Source: Pedobacter soli
Lineage (GTDB): Bacteria > Bacteroidota > Bacteroidia > Sphingobacteriales > Sphingobacteriaceae
Length of the DNA: 64,000 nt
Assembly (NCBI RefSeq): GCF_900101435.1
Contig: NZ_FMZH01000003.1
Coordinates: 496,001 to 560,000 of the forward strand
Direction of reading: 5' to 3'
This document shows, one piece after another, positions 35,007-43,735 of the stretch (its first letter is position 1; every line of letters begins with the position of its first letter). The notes beneath the pieces were generated by a model that was given only the letters and a program-made list of their open reading frames with translations, was not told the origin of the DNA and did no database searches. The translations under genes and the position numbers were made by a program.

Positions 35007-36641
35007 TTACATCATACCACCCATACCGCCGCCACCCATTGGAGGCATTGGAGCACCACCTTCTTCAGGTTCGTCTGCTAAAACAACTTCTGTGGTTAAT
35101 AACATTGCTGCAATAGATGCTGCATTTTCTAAAGCTACACGGCTTACTTTAGTTGGATCGATAACACCTGCACCAATTAAGTTTTCGTAAGCACCTGTGC
35201 GTGCATTGTAACCGAAATCAGCAGTACCTTCTTTAACTTTTTGTACTACGATAGAACCTTCAATACCTGCGTTTTCGCAAATCTGACGTAATGGCTCTTC
35301 AATAGCACGGCGGATGATCTGGATACCCGTGTTTTCATCTTCGTTAATACCTTTTAAATCAGCGATAGAAGCTACAGCGCGGATGAAAGCTACACCACCA
35401 CCAGCAACAATACCTTCTTCTACAGCCGCACGGGTTGCATGTAAAGCATCATCAACACGGTCTTTTTTCTCTTTCATTTCAACCTCACTTGCCGCACCAA
35501 CGTAAAGTACTGCAACACCGCCAGCTAATTTAGCCAAACGCTCTTGTAATTTTTCTTTATCGTAGTCAGAAGTAGTAGTTTCGATTTGTGCTTTAATCTG
35601 GTTAACACGTGCTTTAATATCGTCAGTGTTACCTGCACCGTTAATTACAGTTGTATTGTCTTTGTCAACAACAACTTTCTCTGCAGAACCTAAGTAAGTT
35701 AAATCAGCATTTTCTAATTTATAACCTCTTTCTTCAGAAATAACAGTACCACCGGTTAAGATCGCGATGTCTTCTAACATGGCTTTTCTTCTGTCGCCAA
35801 AACCTGGAGCTTTAACCGCTACAACTTTCAGTGAACCACGGATTTTATTTACTACTAAAGTAGCTAAAGCTTCGCCATCTAAATCTTCAGAAATGATTAC
35901 CAATGGTTTACCAGTTTGAACAGTTTTTTCTAAAACCGGCAACAATTCTTTCATGTTGCTGATTTTTTTGTCGTAGATTAAAATGTAAGGGCTGTCTAAT
36001 TCAGCTTCCATTTTATCTGCATTGGTAACGAAGTATGGAGATAAATAACCTCTGTCAAACTGCATACCTTCTACTGTTTTTACTTCAGTTTCAGTACCTT
36101 TTGCTTCTTCAACAGTAATTACACCATCTTTACCAACTTTGCTCATGGCCTCAGCAATTAAGGCACCGATTACCTCGTCGTTATTAGCTGAAATAGAAGC
36201 AACTTGTTTAATTTTGTTGTTGTCTTCGCCAACAGTTTGCGATTGAGTTTTTAAGTTTTCTACAACAGCAGCAACCGCTTTATCAATACCACGTTTTAAA
36301 TCCATTGGGTTTGCACCAGCAGCAACGTTTTTAATACCGGTAGTAATAATGGCCTGTGCTAAAACGGTAGCAGTAGTAGTACCATCACCAGCAATGTCAG
36401 CTGTTTTAGAAGCTACTTCTTTCACCATTTGAGCACCCATGTTCTCAACTGCATCTTTTAATTCGATTTCTTTAGCAACAGTAACACCATCTTTGGTGAT
36501 AGCTGGTGAGCCGAATTTTTTATCGATAATTACGTTACGTCCTTTTGGACCTAAAGTTACTTTTACTGCGTTAGCCAGGATATCAACACCTCTTTTCAGG
36601 GCGTCGCGTGCTTCTACGTTATATTTTACTTGTTTAGACAT
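35007..36641 (-). CDS. groL: Chaperonin GroEL (60 kDa)
   Basis: 544 residues, full length. Begins [43 protein letters not shown]-binding [12 protein letters not shown] is present; the C-terminal tail ends in the usual Gly/Met repeat (GGGGMGGMM). With GroES it encloses and refolds newly made proteins. The gene lies 102 bp after groES on the minus strand and ends in a terminator. Codon use shows the strong bias expected for a highly expressed gene. Confidence 0.98.
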   Translation of the reverse strand: MSKQVKYNVEARDALKRGVDILANAVKVTLGPKGRNVIIDKKFGSPAITKDGVTVAKEIELKDAVENMGAQMVKEVASKTADIAGDGTTTATVLAQAIITTGIKNVAAGANPMDLKRGIDKAVAAVVENLKTQSQTVGEDNNKIKQVASISANNDEVIGALIAEAMSKVGKDGVITVEEAKGTETEVKTVEGMQFDRGYLSPYFVTNADKMEAELDSPYILIYDKKISNMKELLPVLEKTVQTGKPLVIISEDLDGEALATLVVNKIRGSLKVVAVKAPGFGDRRKAMLEDIAILTGGTVISEERGYKLENADLTYLGSAEKVVVDKDNTTVINGAGNTDDIKARVNQIKAQIETTTSDYDKEKLQERLAKLAGGVAVLYVGAASEVEMKEKKDRVDDALHATRAAVEEGIVAGGGVAFIRAVASIADLKGINEDENTGIQIIRRAIEEPLRQICENAGIEGSIVVQKVKEGTADFGYNARTGAYENLIGAGVIDPTKVSRVALENAASIAAMLLTTEVVLADEPEEGGAPMPPMGGGGMGGMM

Positions 36642-36743
36642 TTTTAAGAATATTTTTAAATTTTAGTGTTGGCAGGATGAAAAATTTCAATCCTCCGGTT
36701 TATATAAATATTACAACATTTGAGCGTTGCAACATTTCAATTT

Positions 36744-37034
36744 TTATCCTACAACAGCGTAGATATCAGTTTCGCGCATAATCAGGTAATCTTTACCTTC
36801 ATAAGGGAACTCAGTGCCACCGTATTTACCATAAATTACAACATCGCCAACTTTTACGCTAGCTTTTTTACCTTCAGCATCTTCTTCAGAAACTGAAACT
36901 ACAGTTCCTTTAGATGGTTTTTCTTTAGCGGTATCAGGGATATACAAACCTGACGCAGTTTTTTCTTCTGCTGCAGCCGGTTCAACGATTACTCTGTTCG
37001 AACTGCCAGCAATTGGTTTAAGGTTTAACGCCAT
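36744..37034 (-). CDS. groS: Co-chaperonin GroES (10 kDa)
   Basis: 96 residues, typical length. Shows NRVIVEPAAAEEKTASGLYIPDTAKEKP (mobile loop region), GTVVSVSEED and VGDVVIYGKYGGTEFPYEGKDYLIMRETDIYAVV. It caps the GroEL ring. First gene of groESL; no CIRCE operator is visible in the 100 bp upstream. The groES-groEL gap of 102 bp is longer than usual and contains a repeat fragment. Confidence 0.97.
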   Translation of the reverse strand: MALNLKPIAGSSNRVIVEPAAAEEKTASGLYIPDTAKEKPSKGTVVSVSEEDAEGKKASVKVGDVVIYGKYGGTEFPYEGKDYLIMRETDIYAVVG

Positions 37035-37243
37035 AACTTTTATTATTTTTTTATTTTGATTTTGTTTTTTTAACTAGGCATACAATTAACACTTTTTATG
37101 CCAATAGGTTTTGAGGGACAAATTTTCACCAAATTGTCAATCTTTTCATGCTAATGGCTTGTGGGCGTGTCAGCATGGCAGTAAGTTTTGGTTTTTGAAC
37201 ACCATAAATAAAGTTTTAAAAGACTATTGATCAGTTTGGGCGA

Positions 37244-38008
37244 TTATACATCAATTTTCTCGGTTAAATACTTCCAATACCTTTTGGGCACATGCTGTAC
37301 ATGCAATTTCGTGTTTTTTCTGGCTACAATGTTAGCACTTTTAAAGTAATCTTTCCAAAGTGTGGCATAAAGTGCTTCATTTTCATCCATAAGACCGGGA
37401 GCAGGTTTTTGTTTGTTAATACCCTCGGCAAAACCTATTGTGATTTCTGACACGGTTTCTAAATTGTAATGCAAACCATATTTTCGCTTTAAATCATAAA
37501 TTACCCATTGCTGATCGGCGTAACGGTTTTTAAAATGACTGGAAATTATGGGCAGTACATTAAAATCGGGGTCAATACTTGCATAAAATAAACCATCACC
37601 TGTTTTTTGGAAACGGATAAAGGCCTCCATCCGGTGCTTTTCGCGTTCCACACTTTTGGCATATTTAGCAAGCGCCATTACATGTTCGTTGCCATAATTA
37701 CTATCTGCCCCAGCAGCATGTTTAAAAATATAAACCGAAAATTGAAAGAGGTGATTGTAAGCTTCCGGAATTTCGGATAAATAACTGCAATAAAATTTCC
37801 GCAGGCTTGCTTTCGTTAGTTTCTTTTGAAGCCCTGTCCACACGCGATCTGCTTTTGCAGCATCGGTTATAACCGTAAAACTTTCGGCAAAAGCTTCGGG
37901 CTGAAACATTTCGATTGATTTGAGCACTACTTTACCAGGCTTGCGCTCAAACCATTCAAAAACTGCCGTTAAAAGCCCGGGTAAGGAGCCGTCGAAAATG
38001 TAGATCAT
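37244..38008 (-). CDS. TIGR03915 family putative DNA repair protein (DUF4130)
   Basis: 254 residues. The start MIYIFDGSLPGLLTAVFEWFERKP and the C-terminal 'RKNTKLHVQHVPKRYWKYLTEK' match the family that travels with the TIGR03916 radical-SAM protein. The C-terminal domain resembles uracil-DNA glycosylase-like DUF4130, but no confirmed catalytic residue can be named by eye. The partner radical-SAM gene lies just upstream (142 bp gap) in the same direction. The pair is thought to act in DNA modification or repair; the reaction is unknown. Confidence 0.85.
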   Translation of the reverse strand: MIYIFDGSLPGLLTAVFEWFERKPGKVVLKSIEMFQPEAFAESFTVITDAAKADRVWTGLQKKLTKASLRKFYCSYLSEIPEAYNHLFQFSVYIFKHAAGADSNYGNEHVMALAKYAKSVEREKHRMEAFIRFQKTGDGLFYASIDPDFNVLPIISSHFKNRYADQQWVIYDLKRKYGLHYNLETVSEITIGFAEGINKQKPAPGLMDENEALYATLWKDYFKSANIVARKNTKLHVQHVPKRYWKYLTEKIDV

Positions 38009-38034
38009 TGGATGTTTTTTATATTAAAGAATGT

Positions 38035-38141
38035 CGTCATTGCGAAGCCAGTTTTTCATTGGCAAAAGCAATCTTTTTAGAAAGATTGGCTGTCGATAAA
38101 AAGATTGCTTCGTCGGCTGAAAAGCCTCCTCGCAATTACGA
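38035..38141. repeat. Nested inverted repeat between the two DNA-repair genes
   Basis: Outer arms CGTCATTGCGA (38035-38045) and CGCAATTACG (38131-38140); inner perfect 13-bp arms AAGCAATCTTTTT (38066-38078) and AAAAAGATTGCTT (38098-38110). It belongs to the mobile-looking palindromic repeats common in this group and is not coding. Confidence 0.65.
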
Positions 38142-38150
38142 TAATGGGAT

Positions 38151-39407
38151 TTAAAACAAAAGCATCTGGTTATTATCAGTTTTTAAATATTTACTCTTGC
38201 TTTCGGCCAGAATAAAAGCCTTTATCTGTGTGCCCTGGTAATCTTTTAACTGATAAGGGCTATCGGCGCAAATAATAAAATGTTTGGCTTTATTGTAGGC
38301 TATACCTATTTTCTTCAATTGGTCTATTCTCAGTTTACCAAACTTACGGGCCTGTACAATTTTTTGTGCAGACATTACGCCAATTCCCGGAATGCGCAGA
38401 ATCATCCTGTAATCGGCCTGGTTAATGTCAACAGGAAAGTGCTGCATATTGCGAATGGCCCAGCTCAATTTAGGGTCGATATCTACATCGAGATTGGGGT
38501 TGGCATCGTTTAAAATTTCCTGAACCTTAAAGCCGTAAAAACGCATCAGCCAATCGGTTTGGTACAGCCGGTTTTCTCTTAACAAAGGTGGCTGTGTACC
38601 TAAAACAGGCATGCGGCTATCGTTGCTAATGGGTACATAGCCCGAATAATAAACCCTTTTTAACGAGAAATTTCGGTAAAAGGCATTGGCGGTATACATA
38701 ATATCTTTGTCGCTCTCAGGAGTAGCGCCAATAACCATTTGGGTACTTTGTCCCGCCGGCACAAATTTGGGGATGTGTTTAATCAGTTTTTTATCGGCCG
38801 AAAATTGTGTTATTTGTTTTTGTACAAAGTCGAGGGGTTTAATTACGTCGGCATGGTTTTTTTCGGGTGCCAGCAGTTTCAGCCCGGCTTCGGTGGGCAT
38901 TTCTAAATTGATACTCATCCGGTCAGCATATAATCCAGCTTCTTTAATCAACTCGTCGCTGGCACCAGGAATGGTTTTAAGGTGAATATAGCCATTGTAG
39001 TTTTGCTCTAAACGCAGTTTTTTTACCACAAGCAGCAAGCGTTCCATGGTAAAATCGGCATTTTTAAAAATTCCTGAGCTTAAAAACAATCCTTCGATAT
39101 AATTGCGGCGGTAAAAATTCATGGTAAGGTCTACCACTTCATCCACTGTAAAAGCGGCACGTTTAATATCATTGCTTTTGCGCGAAACGCAGAACAAACA
39201 ATCGTAAATGCAATGATTGGTAAGCAGGATTTTTAATAACGATACACACCTGCCATCTTCGGTATAGGTATGGCAAATGCCCGATACATGGCTGTTGCCA
39301 AGACCTTTATTATCATTTTTTCTTGTGCCGCCGCTCGATGAACAAGAAACATCGTATTTGGCGGCGTCAGCAAGAATATTCAGTTTTTCACGGATACGGT
39401 CAGACAT
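38151..39407 (-). CDS. TIGR03916 family putative DNA modification/repair radical-SAM protein
   Basis: 418 residues from the ATG at 39407. An earlier TTG at 39431 is rejected because it sits inside the -7 element TATCTTTG. The protein opens MSDRIREKLNILADAAKYDVSCSSSGG, the family signature. Cys22, Cys45 and Cys54 (N-terminal, possibly a second cluster) precede the radical-SAM motif CIYDCLFC (CxxxCxxC). A C-terminal helix-hairpin-helix DNA-binding motif is present (MILRIPGIGVMSAQKIVQARKFGKL). Radical SAM plus DNA-binding plus the paired TIGR03915 gene point to a DNA-base reaction; the chemistry is unreported as far as I know. Confidence 0.9.
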   Translation of the reverse strand: MSDRIREKLNILADAAKYDVSCSSSGGTRKNDNKGLGNSHVSGICHTYTEDGRCVSLLKILLTNHCIYDCLFCVSRKSNDIKRAAFTVDEVVDLTMNFYRRNYIEGLFLSSGIFKNADFTMERLLLVVKKLRLEQNYNGYIHLKTIPGASDELIKEAGLYADRMSINLEMPTEAGLKLLAPEKNHADVIKPLDFVQKQITQFSADKKLIKHIPKFVPAGQSTQMVIGATPESDKDIMYTANAFYRNFSLKRVYYSGYVPISNDSRMPVLGTQPPLLRENRLYQTDWLMRFYGFKVQEILNDANPNLDVDIDPKLSWAIRNMQHFPVDINQADYRMILRIPGIGVMSAQKIVQARKFGKLRIDQLKKIGIAYNKAKHFIICADSPYQLKDYQGTQIKAFILAESKSKYLKTDNNQMLLF

Positions 39408-39428
39408 AGGATAGCTTTTTAATACTAA

Positions 39429-39436
39429 CAAAGATA
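39429..39436 (-). promoter_or_regulatory. -7 element of the radical-SAM gene
   Basis: Minus strand TATCTTTG, an exact TAnnTTTG, 21 nt before the ATG at 39407. The -33 half is poor. It rules out the upstream TTG as start. Confidence 0.5.
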
Positions 39437-39505
39437 GTTAAAAACTAAAAATATTAGTATTTTATCGGTAGTAATCCTATTCTGTTCCGGAATAAAAGGC
39501 TTGGA

Positions 39506-40021
39506 TTAAAAGCTATTTAATGTTTGCAGAGGAAATTGGCTAATGGTGCTATAGTTTTTCTGATAGTACCTGAGTTTTGAAAAAAAACGTTCAGCATCCT
39601 CTTCCTGATTTTTTAGCGGGCTAAAATTGGCCGTAAAATTAGGGTTGTTAAATACAATTTGATAAAAATAACCGCCATTATAATTGTCGAACATTTCGGT
39701 TACCTGACTTATATTTTCCCAGTTTGAGAAAAAGTCCGTTTTCCGGTACAATATTGATCCATTTTTTAATTTAAAACTAATGCCGTTCTCATCCATAGAT
39801 ACTTTACAGTGAACGAAAATTTGTGTTCTGGTAATCCACATTATAATGAGCGCCATAATAATGAGGTAAAGAGATACAAAGATTAAGGTATAGGATTCAG
39901 GTAGTAATGCGGGTACTTTGAAGAAGAAAAACAATAAAAAGGAAATAAATAGCAAAGGAATACCGGCCATTGCAATTAATAACACTCTGTTTTTGTGATA
40001 TTTTAGTTTATAGGCTCGCAT
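39506..40021 (-). CDS. Two-helix membrane protein, PH/YcxB-like
   Basis: 171 residues. Two adjacent membrane helices (about 14-35 and 43-63) are followed by a beta-rich cytoplasmic domain (VHCKVSMDENGISFKLKNGSILYRKTDFFSNWENISQVTEM), a layout like the YcxB/PH-like proteins of unknown function. No catalytic motif. It is an isolated minus-strand gene between the radical-SAM gene and the HD hydrolase. Confidence 0.65.
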   Translation of the reverse strand: MRAYKLKYHKNRVLLIAMAGIPLLFISFLLFFFFKVPALLPESYTLIFVSLYLIIMALIIMWITRTQIFVHCKVSMDENGISFKLKNGSILYRKTDFFSNWENISQVTEMFDNYNGGYFYQIVFNNPNFTANFSPLKNQEEDAERFFSKLRYYQKNYSTISQFPLQTLNSF

Positions 40022-40093
40022 GGCATTACTTTTTGTAAAGTTAAGCCCCGCTTTATACCTGTGAAATACTTAGTTCTAGGTATTTTTTGGTAA

Positions 40094-40756
40094 TTACTTA
40101 CCCGACCATTCCTTATAAAAATGTTCTAAGTAAAGCAGCATAAAATTGTGTCGCTCTGTAGCCATTATCTTACCGGTTTCGGTGTTCATCATATCTTTCA
40201 GAAGCAAAAGCTTTTCGTAAAAGTGGTTGATGGTTGGGGCTGTGGTATTTTTATAACTTTCTTTGGTCAGATGTGCTTCGGGCTGGATTGCCGGATCGTA
40301 GAGCACTCTGTTTTTAAACCCACCATAAGTAAAAGCCCTCGCAATACCAATAGCGCCAATGGCATCCAGCCTATCGGCATCCTGTACAATCTGCATTTCC
40401 TTCGAGGTGAAGCTGCCAGCATCAAAGCTATTTTTAAACGACATATTTTGGATAATCAGTTTAACATGAGCAATGATTTCGGGATCAACAGCAATGGATT
40501 CGAGGAAAGTCGCCGCCATATTGGGACCTAATTCTTCGTCGCCATGGTTAAACTTGGGGTCGGCAATGTCGTGAAGCAAAGCGGCAAAAGCAACTACAAG
40601 TGGGTTGCCATTTTCTTGCTCATTGATGGTTTTTGCAGTTTCAAAAACCCTTTCAATGTGGAACCAGTCGTGTCCCGCTTCGGCATTTGCTAAAGTTTTT
40701 TTTACAAAATCGATGGTTTTCTGGATAGGTTCCTGCATTGTGCTAAATTTTTCCAA
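40094..40756 (-). CDS. HD-domain phosphohydrolase
   Basis: 220 residues. Metal-binding motif: H in AGHDWFHIERV, the HD doublet at about 62-63 (ALLHDIADPKF) and Asp in VQDADRLDAIGAIGIARAF. This H...HD...D set identifies the YedJ/PF01966 type HD hydrolases, which act on nucleotides or other phosphoesters; the substrate is unknown. Either Met1 or Met7 could be the start. Its 3' end is followed after 72 bp by the small membrane-protein gene. Confidence 0.85.
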   Translation of the reverse strand: MEKFSTMQEPIQKTIDFVKKTLANAEAGHDWFHIERVFETAKTINEQENGNPLVVAFAALLHDIADPKFNHGDEELGPNMAATFLESIAVDPEIIAHVKLIIQNMSFKNSFDAGSFTSKEMQIVQDADRLDAIGAIGIARAFTYGGFKNRVLYDPAIQPEAHLTKESYKNTTAPTINHFYEKLLLLKDMMNTETGKIMATERHNFMLLYLEHFYKEWSGK

Positions 40757-40809
40757 AGGTATTGGAATTATTTGGCGGGGAAAATAAATGATATCAACAC
40801 GGCGCTCAG

Positions 40810-41088
40810 CTAGCTTACAGCTGCCCGGCGCTCGTCATCCGCAATAATTTTGATCAAATCGTTATGATTAAGCGTTAACAGGTGCGATACCTCTACTTCT
40901 AAAATCGTGGCAATCTGAAACAGACGATCGATAGTTAGCTTGCTGTAGCCAAGTTCTATTTTACTGTAAGCATTTTGCGATATTTTGAGTTTTGCAGCCA
41001 GGTAATCCTGAGTATAGTCTCTGTATTCTCTAATCTTTCTGATATTCCCGGCAACATTTTTTGTCTTTAATGCCAATGTGTTTTCCAT
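40810..41088 (-). CDS. XRE-family helix-turn-helix regulator
   Basis: 92 residues, almost entirely a Cro/C1-type HTH: RKIREYRDYTQDYLAAKLKISQNAYSKIELGYSKLTIDRLFQIATILEVEVSHLL. No second domain. It lies 53 bp upstream of the HD gene in the same direction, so it may regulate it or itself. Such single-domain XRE proteins often control nearby genes; no operator can be named. Confidence 0.85.
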   Translation of the reverse strand: MENTLALKTKNVAGNIRKIREYRDYTQDYLAAKLKISQNAYSKIELGYSKLTIDRLFQIATILEVEVSHLLTLNHNDLIKIIADDERRAAVS

Positions 41089-41372
41089 AAAAAGGTATTA
41101 ATTTTAAACGTTTCTCTTCTCATTTACGAAAGTTATAGGCCTATAGTTTTTTTAAATTGATTATTTAGCACTATTAGGAATTACGTGAGCCTGAGAGACA
41201 ACTTATTACAGCAACAATTGGATTTTGAAAAAGTTTTGAGCAGCCTGCGGCGCTGATAACGAGGTAACCAGGTTGAGGGAGAGGAGCGGAGGTGTTATGG
41301 GGATTTGGATCTAACCGGGTTTTGTGATCCTGATTTAAAAGATTCTGGGTGTAATGTTTGTTGAAATGGGGG

Positions 41373-41876
41373 TTAGTAAAGGCCCCAGTCGTCTTCAAAT
41401 TCGTCTTTTTCGAAATATTTTACCCACTCAATAAACAATAAGCGAAATTTTTCGATTTCGGCCAGTACAATGTCTTTATACTCGGGCGTGCAAATCCCAA
41501 ACATATCGGCAGCCCTTACCTGGGTTTCGAGCTCGCGGCAATTGGTTCTGATGATGGAAGCATTTTCCATGCGTAAAATATACATATCTGCACCTTCAGC
41601 ACCCACAATTTTGGGGCATAGCATCAGTGCGTTCTGCATAATTAAGTTGGCAGTCAGTTCTGCCATTTCGCCTTCCAGTGTTTCGCAGAAGAGGGCAGCA
41701 TATTTATATACCGCCCTGGCCTGATTATATAAGTTCTTAGCCCTGGATACTTTTAGCCTTACTTTTTCGGCGTCATCGGACGATAGGTTTTCTTCATCCT
41801 CATCATCCCGGCCAAAGCGGCTAAAATGCTCCCATTCGGGCATATGGTCCATGTCATCGAATTCCATATTCTTCAA
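41373..41876 (-). CDS. Acidic all-helical hypothetical protein
   Basis: 167 residues with no family I can name. The N-terminal 35 residues are strongly acidic (EFDDMDHMPEW, GRDDEDEENLSSDD), the middle is a helical bundle (KNLYNQARAVYKYAALFCETLEGEMAELTANLIMQNALMLCPKI, then NASIIRTNCRELETQVRAADMFG) and the end is acidic again. No signal peptide or membrane helix. Met4 is an alternative start. The gene is minus-strand, 58 bp downstream of the THUMP methyltransferase, and probably shares its transcript. Confidence 0.7.
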   Translation of the reverse strand: MKNMEFDDMDHMPEWEHFSRFGRDDEDEENLSSDDAEKVRLKVSRAKNLYNQARAVYKYAALFCETLEGEMAELTANLIMQNALMLCPKIVGAEGADMYILRMENASIIRTNCRELETQVRAADMFGICTPEYKDIVLAEIEKFRLLFIEWVKYFEKDEFEDDWGLY

Positions 41877-41934
41877 AATTGGTTACGTTATGGAACGTAA
41901 GAGCGTGTAATATATTAAATTTCAATGAAAAAGA

Positions 41935-43116
41935 CTAGTCTTCTGTTTTTGCGATTCTTCTCGAGCCATCATACAACTCGTACTCCAACAGCCTGCAGTC
42001 TAATTTACCATTATAAAATTCAATTTTTTTAGCAGCTTTTAAGCCTATTTTTTTAGCAAGATCGGGATTTCCGGTGAAAATATAGCCAGAATAGCCTTTA
42101 CATTTTGTTTTCATGAAATCGCCCATGCGCTTATAAGTCAATTCCAGTTTACTGTGCACACCTAAACGCTCGCCATACTCGGGGTTAAAAACCACTGCAC
42201 CTTTGCCATCTTCGGGTACGGGCGTTAGCTCAAAATCGCACACCTCGAACTCGATTAAGCCATCAACCCCGGCGGTTTTTGCGTTTCTGCGCGTTACCTC
42301 AACTGCATCTTCAGAAAGATCGGAAGCTACAATTTTAAGCTCAATATTTTTAATTACCTGCTCTTTTAATAACCTGCGCTCCGCAAAAAATACTTCTTCG
42401 TTATAACCCAGGATGTGCATAAAGGCATAATTCATGCGGTATAATCCGGGCGCACGGTTTGTGGCAATCAGTGCCGCTTCGATGGCTAAAGTACCCGAAC
42501 CACACATCGGATTAATAAAAGGCGATTTTTTATCCCAGTTGGTGGCATAAATTACACCTGCAGCCAGTGCTTCGAGCATAGGTGCTTTACCTGGTATTTT
42601 GCGGTAACCATGTTTGGCCAGCGTTTCGCCCGAGGTATCGATAAAAACATTGGCTTCGGCATCTTTCCAGTATAAATGTACCACCGCTTTATTTACATCA
42701 GAGCCTGAATTGGGGCGAATGCCTTTTTTCTCTTTCAAACGATCTACAATTGCATCCTTTACTTTCAGGTTGGCAAAAAGCGGTGTAGTTATATTCGGGT
42801 TATCCACATTTGAGGTAACAGAGAAATAACCTGAAAAATCAATCAGTTCTTCCCACTCAATGGCTTTAATCTCTTTGTATAAATCGTCGGGGCTAACCGC
42901 TTTAAAATTTTTGATTGAATATAAGATCTGACTGGCGCAACGCAAGTTCAAATTCAGCTTTATACACTCTGTAACGGTTATATTGAGCTCAACGCCAGTA
43001 GCGAAAGCTCTTTCGATAGTGTAACCTAAAGCCTTAACTTCTTCTTGTAAATAAGGCGAAAGGCGCTTGTTGCAGGTAATAATTACCTTGCTTTTATTGT
43101 GGAAAACTTGCATCAT
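41935..43116 (-). CDS. THUMP-domain class I SAM RNA methyltransferase (RlmL N-domain-like)
   Basis: 393 residues. The N-terminal THUMP domain (about 10-160: VIITCNKRLSPYLQEEVKALGY..., AIEWEELIDFSGYFSVTS) binds RNA. The methyltransferase part has motif I NPMCGSGTLAIEAALIA and motif IV as FNPEYGERLG (Glu where NPPYG is more common). This fits the N-terminal half of RlmKL, which makes m2G2445 in 23S rRNA; Bacteroidota carry it as a stand-alone protein. The NPEY change is worth noting because the second Pro helps place the target base. Confidence 0.88.
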   Translation of the reverse strand: MMQVFHNKSKVIITCNKRLSPYLQEEVKALGYTIERAFATGVELNITVTECIKLNLNLRCASQILYSIKNFKAVSPDDLYKEIKAIEWEELIDFSGYFSVTSNVDNPNITTPLFANLKVKDAIVDRLKEKKGIRPNSGSDVNKAVVHLYWKDAEANVFIDTSGETLAKHGYRKIPGKAPMLEALAAGVIYATNWDKKSPFINPMCGSGTLAIEAALIATNRAPGLYRMNYAFMHILGYNEEVFFAERRLLKEQVIKNIELKIVASDLSEDAVEVTRRNAKTAGVDGLIEFEVCDFELTPVPEDGKGAVVFNPEYGERLGVHSKLELTYKRMGDFMKTKCKGYSGYIFTGNPDLAKKIGLKAAKKIEFYNGKLDCRLLEYELYDGSRRIAKTED

Positions 43117-43184
43117 AATATATGCGAAGTTATCAATAAAATTATAGAGATTTGATGTTTATAAGTACATTATTAGTATTGGTT

Positions 43185-43550
43185 ATGGAAATTAAAGGAA
43201 AAGTACACGAAGTAGGTGCCACACAACAAGTAAGCGAAACGTTTAAAAAACGTGATTTAATAGTAGAATACGCAGAAAATCCAACATATCCTGAATATAT
43301 CCGTTTTGAGGCTTTGCAAGATAAAACTGCATTATTAGATACATTTAAAACAGGCGATGAAGTTGAGGTTTTCTTTAATTTACGTGGCCGTCCCTGGACA
43401 GATAAAACAGGTAAAACATCATATTTTAACAGTTTGGTAATTTGGCGTATCAATGCCGTTGCAGGTGCTCCGGCAGCAGGTGCCCCAGCTTATGCAGCCC
43501 CGGTTGATGTAAGTAACGCACCAGGTGAGGATGATGATTTGCCTTTCTAA
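43185..43550 (+). CDS. DUF3127 protein with SSB-like acidic C-terminal tip
   Basis: 121 residues from the ATG at 43185; the family's MEIKGKV start decides against upstream ATG/TTG codons. Residues 1-90 (MEIKGKVHEVGATQQVSETFKKRDLIVEY...EVEVFFNLRGRPWTD.TGK.SYFNSLVIWRI) are DUF3127, a compact beta domain consistent with an OB-fold. A short Ala/Pro linker then leads to the end GEDDDLPF, which closely resembles the DDDIPF peptide that single-stranded DNA-binding proteins use to recruit repair proteins. An ssDNA-binding role is inference. A strong terminator follows. Confidence 0.85.
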   Translation: MEIKGKVHEVGATQQVSETFKKRDLIVEYAENPTYPEYIRFEALQDKTALLDTFKTGDEVEVFFNLRGRPWTDKTGKTSYFNSLVIWRINAVAGAPAAGAPAYAAPVDVSNAPGEDDDLPF

Positions 43551-43585
43551 ATAAAGAATCTTTTTTAAGCAAACAATTTTGAACC

Positions 43586-43617
43586 ATGCCGGGGCTTTTG
43601 CCCCGGCATTTTTTTTG
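43586..43617 (+). terminator. Rho-independent terminator after the DUF3127 gene
   Basis: Perfect 10-bp arms ATGCCGGGGC and GCCCCGGCAT around TTTT, followed by eight T residues. Confidence 0.9.
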
Positions 43618-43735
43618 GCTGTTAAAATATGTTAAAAACAAGCATTTAGCGCTGTTTATCAGTATTTTTGATAAACTGTTGGGGTTTAAACAGCCCTTTT
43701 CTGATTTTTTTTAGTCCCGGTTTCGAAACTTATTC

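Noticed and set aside
37035..37110. CIRCE operator upstream of groES
   Set aside because: No TTAGCACTC-N9-GAGTGCTAA or close variant is present in the leader, so HrcA control cannot be claimed.
39408..39431. Eight-residue N-terminal extension of the radical-SAM protein from a TTG
   Set aside because: The TTG falls within the TATCTTTG -7 element and the family starts at the MSDRIREKL methionine.
41089..41398. Minus-strand frame 41174-41398 (74 residues) in the gap near the XRE gene
   Set aside because: It has no family match by eye and composition unlike the neighbours, and it overlaps the 3' end of the acidic protein gene in another frame.
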